Assembly (NCBI GenBank): GCA_016708785.1
Contig: JADJFC010000014.1
Location: 186,001-250,000 of the forward strand
From: Bacteroidota bacterium
Lineage (GTDB): Bacteria; Bacteroidota; Bacteroidia; AKYH767-A; 2013-40CM-41-45
Length of the DNA stretch: 64,000 nt
Reading direction: 5' to 3'
Each line of letters opens with the position of its first letter. Within the stretch, counting starts at the first letter, position 1. A model generated the notes under the pieces. The model made no database searches and was not told the DNA's origin. It was given only the letters and a program-made list of their open reading frames with translations. Shown piece after piece: positions 18,851-26,738 of this stretch. The position numbers were made by a program, and so were the translations under genes.

Positions 18851-18877
18851 AAGCCTCCGAGAGATCGGGGGCTTTTG
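18851..18877 (+). terminator. Rho-independent terminator after the DUF5777 gene
   Basis: Stem AAGCCTCCGA / TCGGGGGCTT with a GAGA loop followed by TTTT, 22 bases after the stop codon. Confidence 0.75.
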
Positions 18878-18886
18878 TCTGCTTAA

Positions 18887-18955
18887 AATGTTTCCCGCGG
18901 CATAGCCTAAGAGATCTCACGGATTTCGCAGATGAAAGCGCAGATTTTCCTATTC
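18887..18955. repeat. CTGCGAGATCTGCGG-type dispersed repeat, inverted copy
   Basis: The minus strand reads AAAATCTGCGCTTTCATCTG followed by CGAAATCCGTGAGATCTC, a diverged copy of the motif CTGCGAGATCTGCGGGAGA found at 53901-53939 and 61924-61963. It is intergenic and has no coding potential I trust. Confidence 0.4.
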
Positions 18956-19043
18956 AATTTCTTCTTTCTAGGTAAAATGACTTCAACTCTTTTATGTTCT
19001 CCATTTTTCTCTGTGGTCTCTGTGTTAAATTTTTCCCGCAGAA

Positions 19044-19763
19044 CTATTTTAATTCCTTCACCCCCAAAATTTTCATCGACTGCTTACTCTGAACAAATGC
19101 AATCATTTCCATATTTGAATTAAATTTGATTCCCTTGACGGAGATCTTTACCTGAGCAGATTGTTTAATTCCATCCGATGAATGAAGCACCCTTACAACA
19201 TAATTATTAATAAGCGTTTTATTGACGTTTTCACATTGGTCAATTTTTGTCGAAATAGCATTTTCTGTTATTGCAAATCGAAACACCGCATTCTGATTTG
19301 CTTTTAATGTTTTATAAGAAACATAAAGAGTATCATTTGCAATCGAATCTTTTGAAACAGTAAAGTCAAACTGCGAAGTTTGGATGCTTGCCTTTTTGAT
19401 TTCTTCTTTTAATGTGATTTCCTTAGTCCCGCTGAAACTTGTTGTTCCGTTAATTACTACTTCAGGAGTGTAGAGTTCTTTTTCAGCAAGTACGCGGGAA
19501 TAGTTTTCTTGCCGCTTAGTGAAATGAAATTTACTTAATGGATCTTTCCATCCGAGTCTGTTCCAGTAATCAACATGATATTCGAGTACAACTATTTTTG
19601 TTCCACTCTTTTTTTCTTGCGCAACTGTACGATATAAAATTTCCTCCGCTACCGGACTTGTTTCATCGCCTTGCGAGGTGAATAATTCTATGAAAACAAA
19701 ATTCGATTGTGCATTCGAATAAAGTGAAGAGAAAATTAGTAAGAAGAGAATTTTTAATTTCAT
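19044..19763 (-). CDS. DUF1223-like secreted thioredoxin-fold protein lacking the Cys pair
   Basis: A 239-residue secreted protein (signal LKILFLLIFSSLYSNAQ). The DUF1223 framework is clear: VFIELFTSQGDETSPVAEEI, LEYHVDYWNRLGWKDPLSKF, TKRQENYSRVL and YTPEVVINGT. In typical members the segment after TSQG contains a CxxC (GCSSCPPAD-like); here it is GDETSPVAE, so redox chemistry through that site is unlikely. The C-terminal half is a beta-rich domain. It follows the catabolic genes on the same strand but is separated by a hairpin. Confidence 0.8.
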   Translation of the reverse strand: MKLKILFLLIFSSLYSNAQSNFVFIELFTSQGDETSPVAEEILYRTVAQEKKSGTKIVVLEYHVDYWNRLGWKDPLSKFHFTKRQENYSRVLAEKELYTPEVVINGTTSFSGTKEITLKEEIKKASIQTSQFDFTVSKDSIANDTLYVSYKTLKANQNAVFRFAITENAISTKIDQCENVNKTLINNYVVRVLHSSDGIKQSAQVKISVKGIKFNSNMEMIAFVQSKQSMKILGVKELK

Positions 19764-19804
19764 TGAATTACTGTTTTTTACGCTTAAACCACAAGTTCAC
19801 CAAA

Positions 19805-19857
19805 TTAGCCACGAATGCACGAATGAAATATTTTTTTATTCGTGAATTCGTGGCTAA
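19805..19857. repeat. CACGAATGCACGAAT hairpin
   Basis: Arms TTAGCCACGAATGCACGAAT and ATTCGTGAATTCGTGGCTAA pair around an A/T-rich loop. It lies between the ACMSD stop and the next gene's start on the minus strand. Confidence 0.75.
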
Positions 19858-19875
19858 AATATTAGTGTTCAAAAA

Positions 19876-20883
19876 CTATACGAATTGTTCTTTGCTCAAC
19901 CCTAACCATTCCAAAGCACTACCATGCATCAATCGTTCTTTTACAGAATGAGAATATGGCATCGATTCAATTAACGCTCCGGGACTTAACTCTCCGAGCG
20001 GAAATGGATAATCAGTGCCGAGAGCAACTCTTTCCGGACCAATCAATTTTACGATCATGTCTAGCATCATTGGATCATGAACGAGAGAATCGAGATAAAA
20101 TTTTCCGAGGTAATTTCTTGGGTTAACTTTATTGTCTATTGCAACAAGATCGGGTCTCACATTGAAGCCGTGTTCAATTCTTCCAATCGTCGCAGGAAAA
20201 GAGCCTCCACCGTGTGCAAAAGCCACCTTAAGATTTGGCAGTCTTTCAAAAATGCCACCGAAGATCATTGAACAAATTGCAAGTGATGTTTCAGCCGGCA
20301 TTCCCACTAACCACGGCAACCAATACTTATTCATTTTTTCTTTTCCCATCATATCCCAGGGGTGAACAAAAATGGAAGCGCCCATTTCCTGTGCTGCTTC
20401 AAAAAATGGAAACAACTCCGGTGCATTCAGATTCCAATCATTGATATGAGAACCAATCTGCACACCGCGTAAACCAATTTTCATACAACGTTCCAGTTCT
20501 TTGATGGCAAGTTCAGGAGATTGAAGAGGAACAGTACCCAGTCCAATAAAGCGTTGCGGATAATCAAGTACAATTGCAGCAATATGATCATTTAAATACT
20601 TAGAGAGATCCAATGCATCAAGCGGTTTTGCCCAATAGCTAAACATTACAGGAATAGTAGAAAGTACTTGAACATTTACGCCATGCGTACTACACTCACT
20701 AATTCTTACATTCGGGTCCCAGCAATTATCTTCTATCTCACGAAAGAATTTTTCGTCAATCATCATCTTGGCGCAACACGGCTTGTGATGATCAAGAGAA
20801 ACAAATCCACCATATCCATACTTCGCTTTGAAATCGGGAAGTTGAGCGGGAATTATATGCGTATGTATATCAATTTTTAGCAT
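19876..20883 (-). CDS. 2-amino-3-carboxymuconate-6-semialdehyde decarboxylase (ACMSD)
   Basis: Zinc amidohydrolase-fold decarboxylase that converts 2-amino-3-carboxymuconate semialdehyde to 2-aminomuconate semialdehyde, steering tryptophan/3-hydroxyanthranilate carbon away from quinolinate. Ligands visible: HxH in IDIHTHIIPA, His in SIFVHPWDM, His in VAFAHGGGSFP and Asp in ALGTDYPFPLGE. The 335-residue length and the motif IPVMFSYWAKP fit ACMSD rather than generic amidohydrolases. Its start overlaps the upstream TMTC-like gene by 14 bases, and HAAO is upstream in the same run. Confidence 0.93.
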   Translation of the reverse strand: MLKIDIHTHIIPAQLPDFKAKYGYGGFVSLDHHKPCCAKMMIDEKFFREIEDNCWDPNVRISECSTHGVNVQVLSTIPVMFSYWAKPLDALDLSKYLNDHIAAIVLDYPQRFIGLGTVPLQSPELAIKELERCMKIGLRGVQIGSHINDWNLNAPELFPFFEAAQEMGASIFVHPWDMMGKEKMNKYWLPWLVGMPAETSLAICSMIFGGIFERLPNLKVAFAHGGGSFPATIGRIEHGFNVRPDLVAIDNKVNPRNYLGKFYLDSLVHDPMMLDMIVKLIGPERVALGTDYPFPLGELSPGALIESMPYSHSVKERLMHGSALEWLGLSKEQFV

Positions 20884-22888
20884 TCTGCTTTTGTCTTGCT
20901 ACTTTGTTGGCCAATGCTTCATACTTTTCAGCATTTGCAATGTCTCCGATATTTTTATATGTGACTGCAGCCAGTCGGTATGGGTCCAGGAATTCAGGAT
21001 CAGCTTCGATTGATTTAAGGAAATAAACGATTGCCGTTTGAAAATTAACTCTTGCATTTGCAAGATGCTTTTCTGCATTAGCCGGATCTCTCTTTGCTTC
21101 CTCTGTAGCTCCCTGTCCGTAAACACCATATACACTGGCGAGATTATTCAATGCATGAGCATAAATTGGATTGTAACGAACAGCGATTTCAAAATATTTT
21201 TTAGATTCATCAAATCTGTATTGATTGAAAAGCAAAAAACCGTAATTGTTATTCGTAACCGGATTTGTCATATTGTAATGTAGTGATGTTATGTAATCAA
21301 CTTCCGCGAGCGAATCTCTGTTCATTTGTTTCAGAATATATGCCCGACGCTGATAACCATCGGCATATTCCGGATAAACGGTTACTGCCTTTGTAAGGTA
21401 ATTTAATCCTTCCTCCTGAGTTGCTTTTATTGCAGTGCTATCCGGTAATTTTGCCAGATATTCATCTGTCGTTATATGATTTGCCAGATAAAAAAGCATA
21501 TGCGCACTGTCAGGTGTCTTCTTTATGTCTGTAGTATAAAGAGTGTAATCATTTTTCCATTCCATACTACGTGCATAGGCTTGAACAGAAAATATCAGAG
21601 CGATAACAATTGTTGAAACAATTGGCATTTTGAAGGAATTGAAAAAAGTATTCCACGAATTAAATATGCGATCTGACAGGTCTGACTTGAATAACTTTGT
21701 AAGTAAATATGCGATCAAAAAACAGAATCCTAATGAAGGAACATACATCAATCGCTCGCCATAATTTGTTCCGATAAGCATAAAGATGTTTGAAGCAATA
21801 GAAGCAGACACGAAGAAAAAGAGAATTCCAAATGCCGCTTTGTTCTTTTTCTTAAATGTGATGATAGAATAAATTAATGCGCCACCCAATCCGATAGCGG
21901 ATAGAATAAACTTCCAATCGGTTAGAGTTACGGCTTTGAAATGATTATAGGACCCATCTGCAATTAGCGGATATGGTATGATCAGTGTTTTTACATAATA
22001 CCCGAGCATATAGATAGCATTCACCCGTTGAGATATGAAATCAGGCAGTCCGGAAATATAATTATCGATCATTGGTATCTCAGATTCTACACCACCTAAA
22101 ACTTTTTTTCTTATCAGAAGGTAAAAAGCAGAACAAACCGCCATCGCTGCAACTGATCGGAAATAGTGTTTTTGTTTTGCATCGGTAAAAAAATAAAACA
22201 TCAATGGTATTGCTACCATGAATGTGATCGTTGACTCTTTTGAAAAAAGCGAGATCAGAAAACAAACTACAGCAAGGACAAACTGTGAACTTTTATTGTC
22301 TTTAATCCAGTTATAAAATGCACTTGCACTGATCAGACATAAAAGCAAGGTCACTATCTCGTCGCGACTTTTTATATTTGATACAACTTCGGCATGGATA
22401 GGATGGGCAATGAATAGCAACGTTGTCAGAAAAGGAAGGATGATTTGTCCATTCAAATATTTACTAAGCACTCTGAATAAAACGATTGCAGTAAGAGCAA
22501 AAAGAATAATATTTATTACATGGCTCAAAGCAGGTTTATTCGGTGCGATTTGCCACTCAACAGCAAACATTGCTTTTGTCAAAGGTCTGTAAAGTGTATA
22601 GTCAGTAATATTCATTCCATACCGATAGGAAGATTTGAAGATCTCCGGTATGGCCGAAATTCCTTTTTTGGTCTGCGTATTATCCTTGATCAGTCCGAAA
22701 TCATCGAGAACATAATCGTTACCAATGGTGCTCGCATAAAGAAGAAATGCGAAAGCGGCCAACATAATGGCAAGAATATTCTTTAAAGATTTCTGTTGAT
22801 TCTCCTGTTTACTGATTTCTTTAGGAGAAAAAGTTCCGCTTTCTTTTTGAAGCGCTATTTTTTCTTTGCGTGTTAGCTTTGTCGACAT
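20870..22888 (-). CDS. TMTC-like membrane glycosyltransferase with TPR repeats
   Basis: A 672-residue polytopic protein. The N-terminus is charged, TM1 is near residues 37-55, and it is followed by the GT-C acidic motif in IGNDYVLDDFGLI. About ten further membrane helices run to about residue 420. Soluble TPR units occupy the C-terminal 220 residues (NNYGFLLFNQYRFDESKKYF, NPIYAHALNNLASVYG, EADPEFLDPYRLAAVTYKNI). The layout resembles protein O-mannosyltransferase-related TMTC proteins; donor and target are unknown. Its position between HAAO (7-base gap) and ACMSD (overlap) ties its expression to catabolic genes although no metabolic link is evident. Confidence 0.85.
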   Translation of the reverse strand: MSTKLTRKEKIALQKESGTFSPKEISKQENQQKSLKNILAIMLAAFAFLLYASTIGNDYVLDDFGLIKDNTQTKKGISAIPEIFKSSYRYGMNITDYTLYRPLTKAMFAVEWQIAPNKPALSHVINIILFALTAIVLFRVLSKYLNGQIILPFLTTLLFIAHPIHAEVVSNIKSRDEIVTLLLCLISASAFYNWIKDNKSSQFVLAVVCFLISLFSKESTITFMVAIPLMFYFFTDAKQKHYFRSVAAMAVCSAFYLLIRKKVLGGVESEIPMIDNYISGLPDFISQRVNAIYMLGYYVKTLIIPYPLIADGSYNHFKAVTLTDWKFILSAIGLGGALIYSIITFKKKNKAAFGILFFFVSASIASNIFMLIGTNYGERLMYVPSLGFCFLIAYLLTKLFKSDLSDRIFNSWNTFFNSFKMPIVSTIVIALIFSVQAYARSMEWKNDYTLYTTDIKKTPDSAHMLFYLANHITTDEYLAKLPDSTAIKATQEEGLNYLTKAVTVYPEYADGYQRRAYILKQMNRDSLAEVDYITSLHYNMTNPVTNNNYGFLLFNQYRFDESKKYFEIAVRYNPIYAHALNNLASVYGVYGQGATEEAKRDPANAEKHLANARVNFQTAIVYFLKSIEADPEFLDPYRLAAVTYKNIGDIANAEKYEALANKVARQKQNAKN

Positions 22889-22895
22889 ACTTTGA

Positions 22896-23423
22896 TTATA
22901 CAGTTAAAGTCGGCTGGTCCATAACGGTACCACACTTTTTACAGGTTCTCAAATCTAAATTGCTGTAGAAATTATTCATGACGACCGGCAATTGTGTAAC
23001 AATATCTGTCATGAAAAAATATTCATCATGTAATTTGTTCTTGCAATTTTCGCAGTACCAGATAAAGCCATCTTTCATTCCTTCGCGGCGCTGGACTTCC
23101 ATAACCAGACCAACAGTATTCGGACCACGGCGTGGTGAATGTGGTGTTCGTGCAGGCAGCATATAAATTTCACCTTCGCGGATAGGAATATCTACGTGCT
23201 CACCATTGTCAACTATTTTTACTGTAATGTCGCCTTCAAGCTGATAGAAAAATTCTTCTGTTTCATTGAAGTGATAATCATTACGGGCATTGGGTCCACC
23301 GACGACCATTACAATAAAATCCTGTTCCGGTTTATATACGACTTGATTTCCTACGGGTGGTTTTAGGAGATGACGATTTTCATCGATCCATTTTTTGAAG
23401 TTGATTCCTGACTTAGCTGCCAT
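22896..23423 (-). CDS. 3-hydroxyanthranilate 3,4-dioxygenase
   Basis: Cupin Fe(II) enzyme that opens the ring of 3-hydroxyanthranilate to 2-amino-3-carboxymuconate semialdehyde, the substrate of ACMSD. At 175 residues it matches bacterial HAAO. Iron ligands are His and Glu in RNDYHFNETEEFFYQLEGD and His in ARTPHSPRRGPNTVG. The C-terminal rubredoxin-like site has two Cys pairs (WYCENCKN and RTCKKCGTV) as in bacterial enzymes. It precedes the TMTC-like and ACMSD genes on one strand. Confidence 0.96.
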   Translation of the reverse strand: MAAKSGINFKKWIDENRHLLKPPVGNQVVYKPEQDFIVMVVGGPNARNDYHFNETEEFFYQLEGDITVKIVDNGEHVDIPIREGEIYMLPARTPHSPRRGPNTVGLVMEVQRREGMKDGFIWYCENCKNKLHDEYFFMTDIVTQLPVVMNNFYSNLDLRTCKKCGTVMDQPTLTV

Positions 23424-23434
23424 TGTGTATGATA

Positions 23435-23743
23435 TTATTTTCCGTTGCCGGTGTTTTTATTAGAACTAAATAATTCGTTTAACTTTTCACGGATTTCCCC
23501 GAAAACTGTTTCTGCACGACTTCCTGCTTCTTTGGCGACTTCTTCTATTTTGTCTCGAAGGTGATCCGCTTTTTCTCTGTATGAATTCCCGAATTTGCCG
23601 CCATCGATGACATTGTCAATTTCGCTATGTAAAAATGTTGGGAATTTTGTCTTCAATTCCTCACTAACTGCTTCTATTGCCTTTTTTGCCTGTTCGCCGG
23701 TAATACCTGTACTGCCAACGATCTTGTGAATAAGCGCTTCCAT
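23435..23743 (-). CDS. Small helical protein, unknown function
   Basis: A 102-residue, charged, all-helical protein (GITGEQAKKAIEAVSEELKT, KADHLRDKIEEVAKEAGSRA) with no signal peptide. It faintly resembles DUF2267/DUF2780-type helical proteins, but I would not assign it. It lies 11 bases upstream of HAAO on the same strand and is divergent from the SDR gene, so it is the first gene of the minus-strand run. Confidence 0.6.
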   Translation of the reverse strand: MEALIHKIVGSTGITGEQAKKAIEAVSEELKTKFPTFLHSEIDNVIDGGKFGNSYREKADHLRDKIEEVAKEAGSRAETVFGEIREKLNELFSSNKNTGNGK

Positions 23744-23821
23744 GTCTGTTTTATAAAGATTATTAATAGTTTTGTTGCCTATTCAAAAATAGACAAAGGT
23801 TTTTGACAATTCAACACCAGA

Positions 23822-24607
23822 ATGAATATAGATTTAACAGGAAAAAAGGCCTTCGTTTGCGGAAGTACACAAGGTATCGTTCGAGCTTCGGCGATGGTTT
23901 TAGCTGAATTAGGAGCTAATATCACGTTAATTGCCAGAAATGAGGATGAGCTTAAAAAAACATTGGCAGCTTTACCGCTCAAAAGTCAAAAGCACGATTA
24001 CATCGTAGCAGATTTCAGTGACCCTGAAATGCTTCGCCAAAAAGTTGATATATATATAAAGAGTAATGGTCCCATCCATATTTTAGTCAATAATACAGGT
24101 GGACCTCCCGGAGGACCGATAACCAATGCAACAGCGGCAGAATTTCTGAATGCGTTCACCAATCACCTGCTTTGCAACCAACATTTGGCACAGGCAACTT
24201 TGGAAGGAATGAAGTCAGAAGGGTATGGTCGAATCATCAACATTATTTCGACATCCGTCAAACTTCCTCTCAAAGGTTTGGGAGTTTCAAATACGATTCG
24301 TGCTGCTGTAGGTAATTGGGCAAAAACATGGGCAAATGAAGTTGGAGCTTTTAATATTACGGTCAACAATGTACTCCCTGGAGCAACCGGTACCGGTCGA
24401 TTGAAAAGTATCATTGAAAGCAAATCGGCAAAGACCGGATCATCAGTCCCCGACATTGAAACAGAAATGATGGAAGAGATTCCAATGAAACGCTTTGCGG
24501 CTCCTGAGGAGATTGCAAATGCTGTTGCCTTCCTTGCTTCACCTGCTGCATCGTATATTACAGGAATTAATTTACCGGTTGATGGCGGTCGCACAGGTAA
24601 TTTATAA
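23822..24607 (+). CDS. SDR-family protein with altered catalytic motif
   Basis: A 261-residue Rossmann protein. The nucleotide loop is CGSTQGIVRASAMVLAELGA, with Val where GIG is usual, and the NAG-like motif is LVNNTGGPPGGP. Strand 5 has IINIISTSVKLPLKGLG. At the place of the YxxxK pair the sequence is VSNTIRAAVGNW, so the usual catalytic Tyr and Lys are absent; I know this VSNTIR form from a subgroup of SDRs. The C-terminus (INLPVDGGRTGN) is standard. It lies 60 bases before the aldehyde dehydrogenase gene, so a role in the same catabolic route is inferred. Confidence 0.85.
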   Translation: MNIDLTGKKAFVCGSTQGIVRASAMVLAELGANITLIARNEDELKKTLAALPLKSQKHDYIVADFSDPEMLRQKVDIYIKSNGPIHILVNNTGGPPGGPITNATAAEFLNAFTNHLLCNQHLAQATLEGMKSEGYGRIINIISTSVKLPLKGLGVSNTIRAAVGNWAKTWANEVGAFNITVNNVLPGATGTGRLKSIIESKSAKTGSSVPDIETEMMEEIPMKRFAAPEEIANAVAFLASPAASYITGINLPVDGGRTGNL

Positions 24608-24667
24608 CAATCATTACATCCAATAGACAATCAATAGTACGATTATACTTATCAATAGATTACTTTA

Positions 24668-26116
24668 ATGGAAAAGATCAGAATACAGAATTTCATCAAC
24701 GGAGAATTTAGTGCGCCGGTTTCAGGAGCTTATTTGGATAATATCAATCCGGCAACGGGCGAGGTTTACAGCTTTATTCCTGACTCAGATGAGCGAGATG
24801 TGGAGCTTGCAGTATCAGCTGCACGAGCTGCTTTTCCAAGTTGGTCGATGATGGCAAAAGAAAAACGTTCTGCTATTCTCATCAAACTATCGGAGTTGAT
24901 CCAGGCCAACCTTGAAGAGTTTGCGATTGCAGAATCGATAGACAATGGCAAGCCGGTTTGGCTATCACGGACAGTCGATATTCCAAGAGCCGTTTCCAAC
25001 TTTCATTTTTATGCAACGGGTGCGCTTCATGTATCGACTGAAACGCATGCTATGGAAAACACAGCATTGAATTATACATTGCGCACACCAATAGGAGTAG
25101 CAGGATGTATTTCACCCTGGAACCTTCCACTCTATCTTTTCACATGGAAAATTGCACCGGCTTTGGCAAGTGGAAATTGTGTTGTTGCAAAACCATCAGA
25201 AGTGACGCCGATGACTGCCTACAAACTTGCTCAGCTTTGCAATGAAGCAGGAATGCCAAAAGGTGTGCTGAACATTATCCATGGACTAGGACCAAAGGTT
25301 GGAATGGCAATTGTATCTCATCCTAAAGTTCCAGTGATCAGTTTTACAGGAGGAACAAAGACAGATGAAACCATTGCACGTACCATTGCACCGATGTTCA
25401 AAAAAATGTCCCTTGAATTAGGCGGGAAAAATCCGGCCATCATTTTTGCAGATTGTGATTTTGAACATGCAGTTAAGACGACCATCAAATCATCATTTAG
25501 CAATCAAGGTGAAATTTGTTTATGTGGTTCTCGGGTCTTTATTGAAAGACCGTTGTACGAAAAATTCAAACTGGCATTAATAGAAGAAGCAAAGAAATTA
25601 AAAGTTGGTGATCCTCTTGATGAGAAAAGCAAAATGGGAGCTATCGTTTCCAAGCCGCATTATGAAAAAATATTGAGTTACATCGAACTCGCCAAGCAAG
25701 AAGGCGGCAAAATAGTTTTTGGTGGAAAAAGTGTGAATCCCGGAGGTAAAAATGCAAACGGATATTTTATTGAGCCCACTATGATCGAAGGTTTATCATA
25801 CGATTGCAGAACGAATCAGGAAGAAATTTTTGGTCCTGTCGTGACGCTAACTCCATTTGATACAGAAGAAGAAGTATTGAAGTATGCAAACAGCACTACA
25901 TACGGATTAGCCGCAACATTATGGACAACAAATTTATCGCGTGCGCACAGAATGTCGGCTCTGATAGAAAGTGGAATCATCTGGGTAAATTGTTGGCTCC
26001 TCCGCGATCTTCGTACACCTTTTGGCGGAATGAAAGGCAGTGGTGTTGGTCGTGAAGGTGGATTTGAAGCGCTGAATTTTTTTACGGAGGAGAAGAATGT
26101 GTGTATTAAATTTTGA
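24668..26116 (+). CDS. Aldehyde dehydrogenase, probably 2-aminomuconate semialdehyde dehydrogenase
   Basis: NAD(P)-dependent aldehyde dehydrogenase of 482 residues. The Asn/oxyanion region is ISPWNLPLYLFTWKIAPALA, the general base Glu is in MSLELGGKNPAIIF, and the nucleophile Cys is in SNQGEICLCGSRVF. The C-terminal substrate region is RDLRTPFGGMKGSGVGREGG. With HAAO and ACMSD next door, the best substrate guess is 2-aminomuconate semialdehyde (ALDH8A1/AmnC type). 2-hydroxymuconate semialdehyde dehydrogenase is the close alternative and cannot be excluded by eye. Confidence 0.85.
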   Translation: MEKIRIQNFINGEFSAPVSGAYLDNINPATGEVYSFIPDSDERDVELAVSAARAAFPSWSMMAKEKRSAILIKLSELIQANLEEFAIAESIDNGKPVWLSRTVDIPRAVSNFHFYATGALHVSTETHAMENTALNYTLRTPIGVAGCISPWNLPLYLFTWKIAPALASGNCVVAKPSEVTPMTAYKLAQLCNEAGMPKGVLNIIHGLGPKVGMAIVSHPKVPVISFTGGTKTDETIARTIAPMFKKMSLELGGKNPAIIFADCDFEHAVKTTIKSSFSNQGEICLCGSRVFIERPLYEKFKLALIEEAKKLKVGDPLDEKSKMGAIVSKPHYEKILSYIELAKQEGGKIVFGGKSVNPGGKNANGYFIEPTMIEGLSYDCRTNQEEIFGPVVTLTPFDTEEEVLKYANSTTYGLAATLWTTNLSRAHRMSALIESGIIWVNCWLLRDLRTPFGGMKGSGVGREGGFEALNFFTEEKNVCIKF

Positions 26117-26281
26117 TGCAGTTCGAAATTTGAAATCAAATTGATTAGGTCAAAGGTTAAAGGTCAAAGGTCAGGTATTAATCCAAGGTCTTGCTTTTAC
26201 TGGTCAAGATATTAAAAGAAAGGATAACAGGGTTAACCTTTGACCCTTGCCCTTTTACCAAACACTTTCAACTCGTAAAAG

Positions 26282-26641
26282 ATGTCCCTAAAACAAATCG
26301 CCACAAACTGGTTCGCCGCCTTCAACAAACAAAACGTCGATGACTTGCTTTCGCTTTACGACGACAATGCCGAACATTTCAGTCCGCGACTATTAAAAAA
26401 TCATCCCGAAACAAAAGGATTGATAAAAGGAAAATCTGCGATGAGAGAATGGTGGCAAGGTGCGTTTGACAAAATGCCTTCGCTACGATATCATCCAATA
26501 GAAATTCGAGAGGAGAATGATATTGTTTTTCTGGAATACAAACGAATGGTTTATGGTGAAGAGGATCAGATTGTAAAAGAGTATTTGCAGATCAGGAACG
26601 GGAAGATTGTTTTTCTCGAAAGTGCTATGATTAAACACTAA
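26282..26641 (+). CDS. NTF2-like / SnoaL-like protein
   Basis: A 119-residue single-domain protein with the NTF2 alpha+beta cone pattern: helix IATNWFAAFNKQNVDDLLSL, then YDDNAEHFSP, KGKSAMREWWQGAFDKMPSL, and strands IVFLEYKRMVYGEEDQ and LQIRNGKIVFLESAMIKH. It could be a small isomerase or binding protein. It is downstream of the ALDH by 165 bases, and its stop codon lies in the arm of a 39-base palindrome. Confidence 0.75.
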   Translation: MSLKQIATNWFAAFNKQNVDDLLSLYDDNAEHFSPRLLKNHPETKGLIKGKSAMREWWQGAFDKMPSLRYHPIEIREENDIVFLEYKRMVYGEEDQIVKEYLQIRNGKIVFLESAMIKH

Positions 26642-26720
26642 GAACACAAGTTACACAAAAGTTCACGGAATTAGCCTTTTCAATTCCGTGAACTTTTGTG
26701 TAACTTGTGTTCTTAGTGTT
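26634..26720. repeat. Perfect palindrome with 39-base arms
   Basis: The arm 26634-26672 is an exact reverse complement of 26682-26720, with a 9-base loop AGCCTTTTC. It lies between convergent genes; the stop codon of the NTF2-like gene is inside the left arm. There is no T-tract, so it is not a classic terminator, though the hairpin would be very stable. Confidence 0.9.
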
Positions 26721-26738
26721 ATAAAATCGCTGAATAAA

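Noticed and set aside
18932..19123. 63-codon open frame after the DUF5777 gene
   Set aside because: It lies in a dispersed repeat and overlaps the end of the DUF1223-like gene on the other strand.
26140..26260. GGTCAAAGGTTAAAGGTCAAAGG repeats as an operator
   Set aside because: Low-complexity direct repeats with a weak inverted copy (GGTTAACCTTTGACC); no promoter geometry to support a regulator site.
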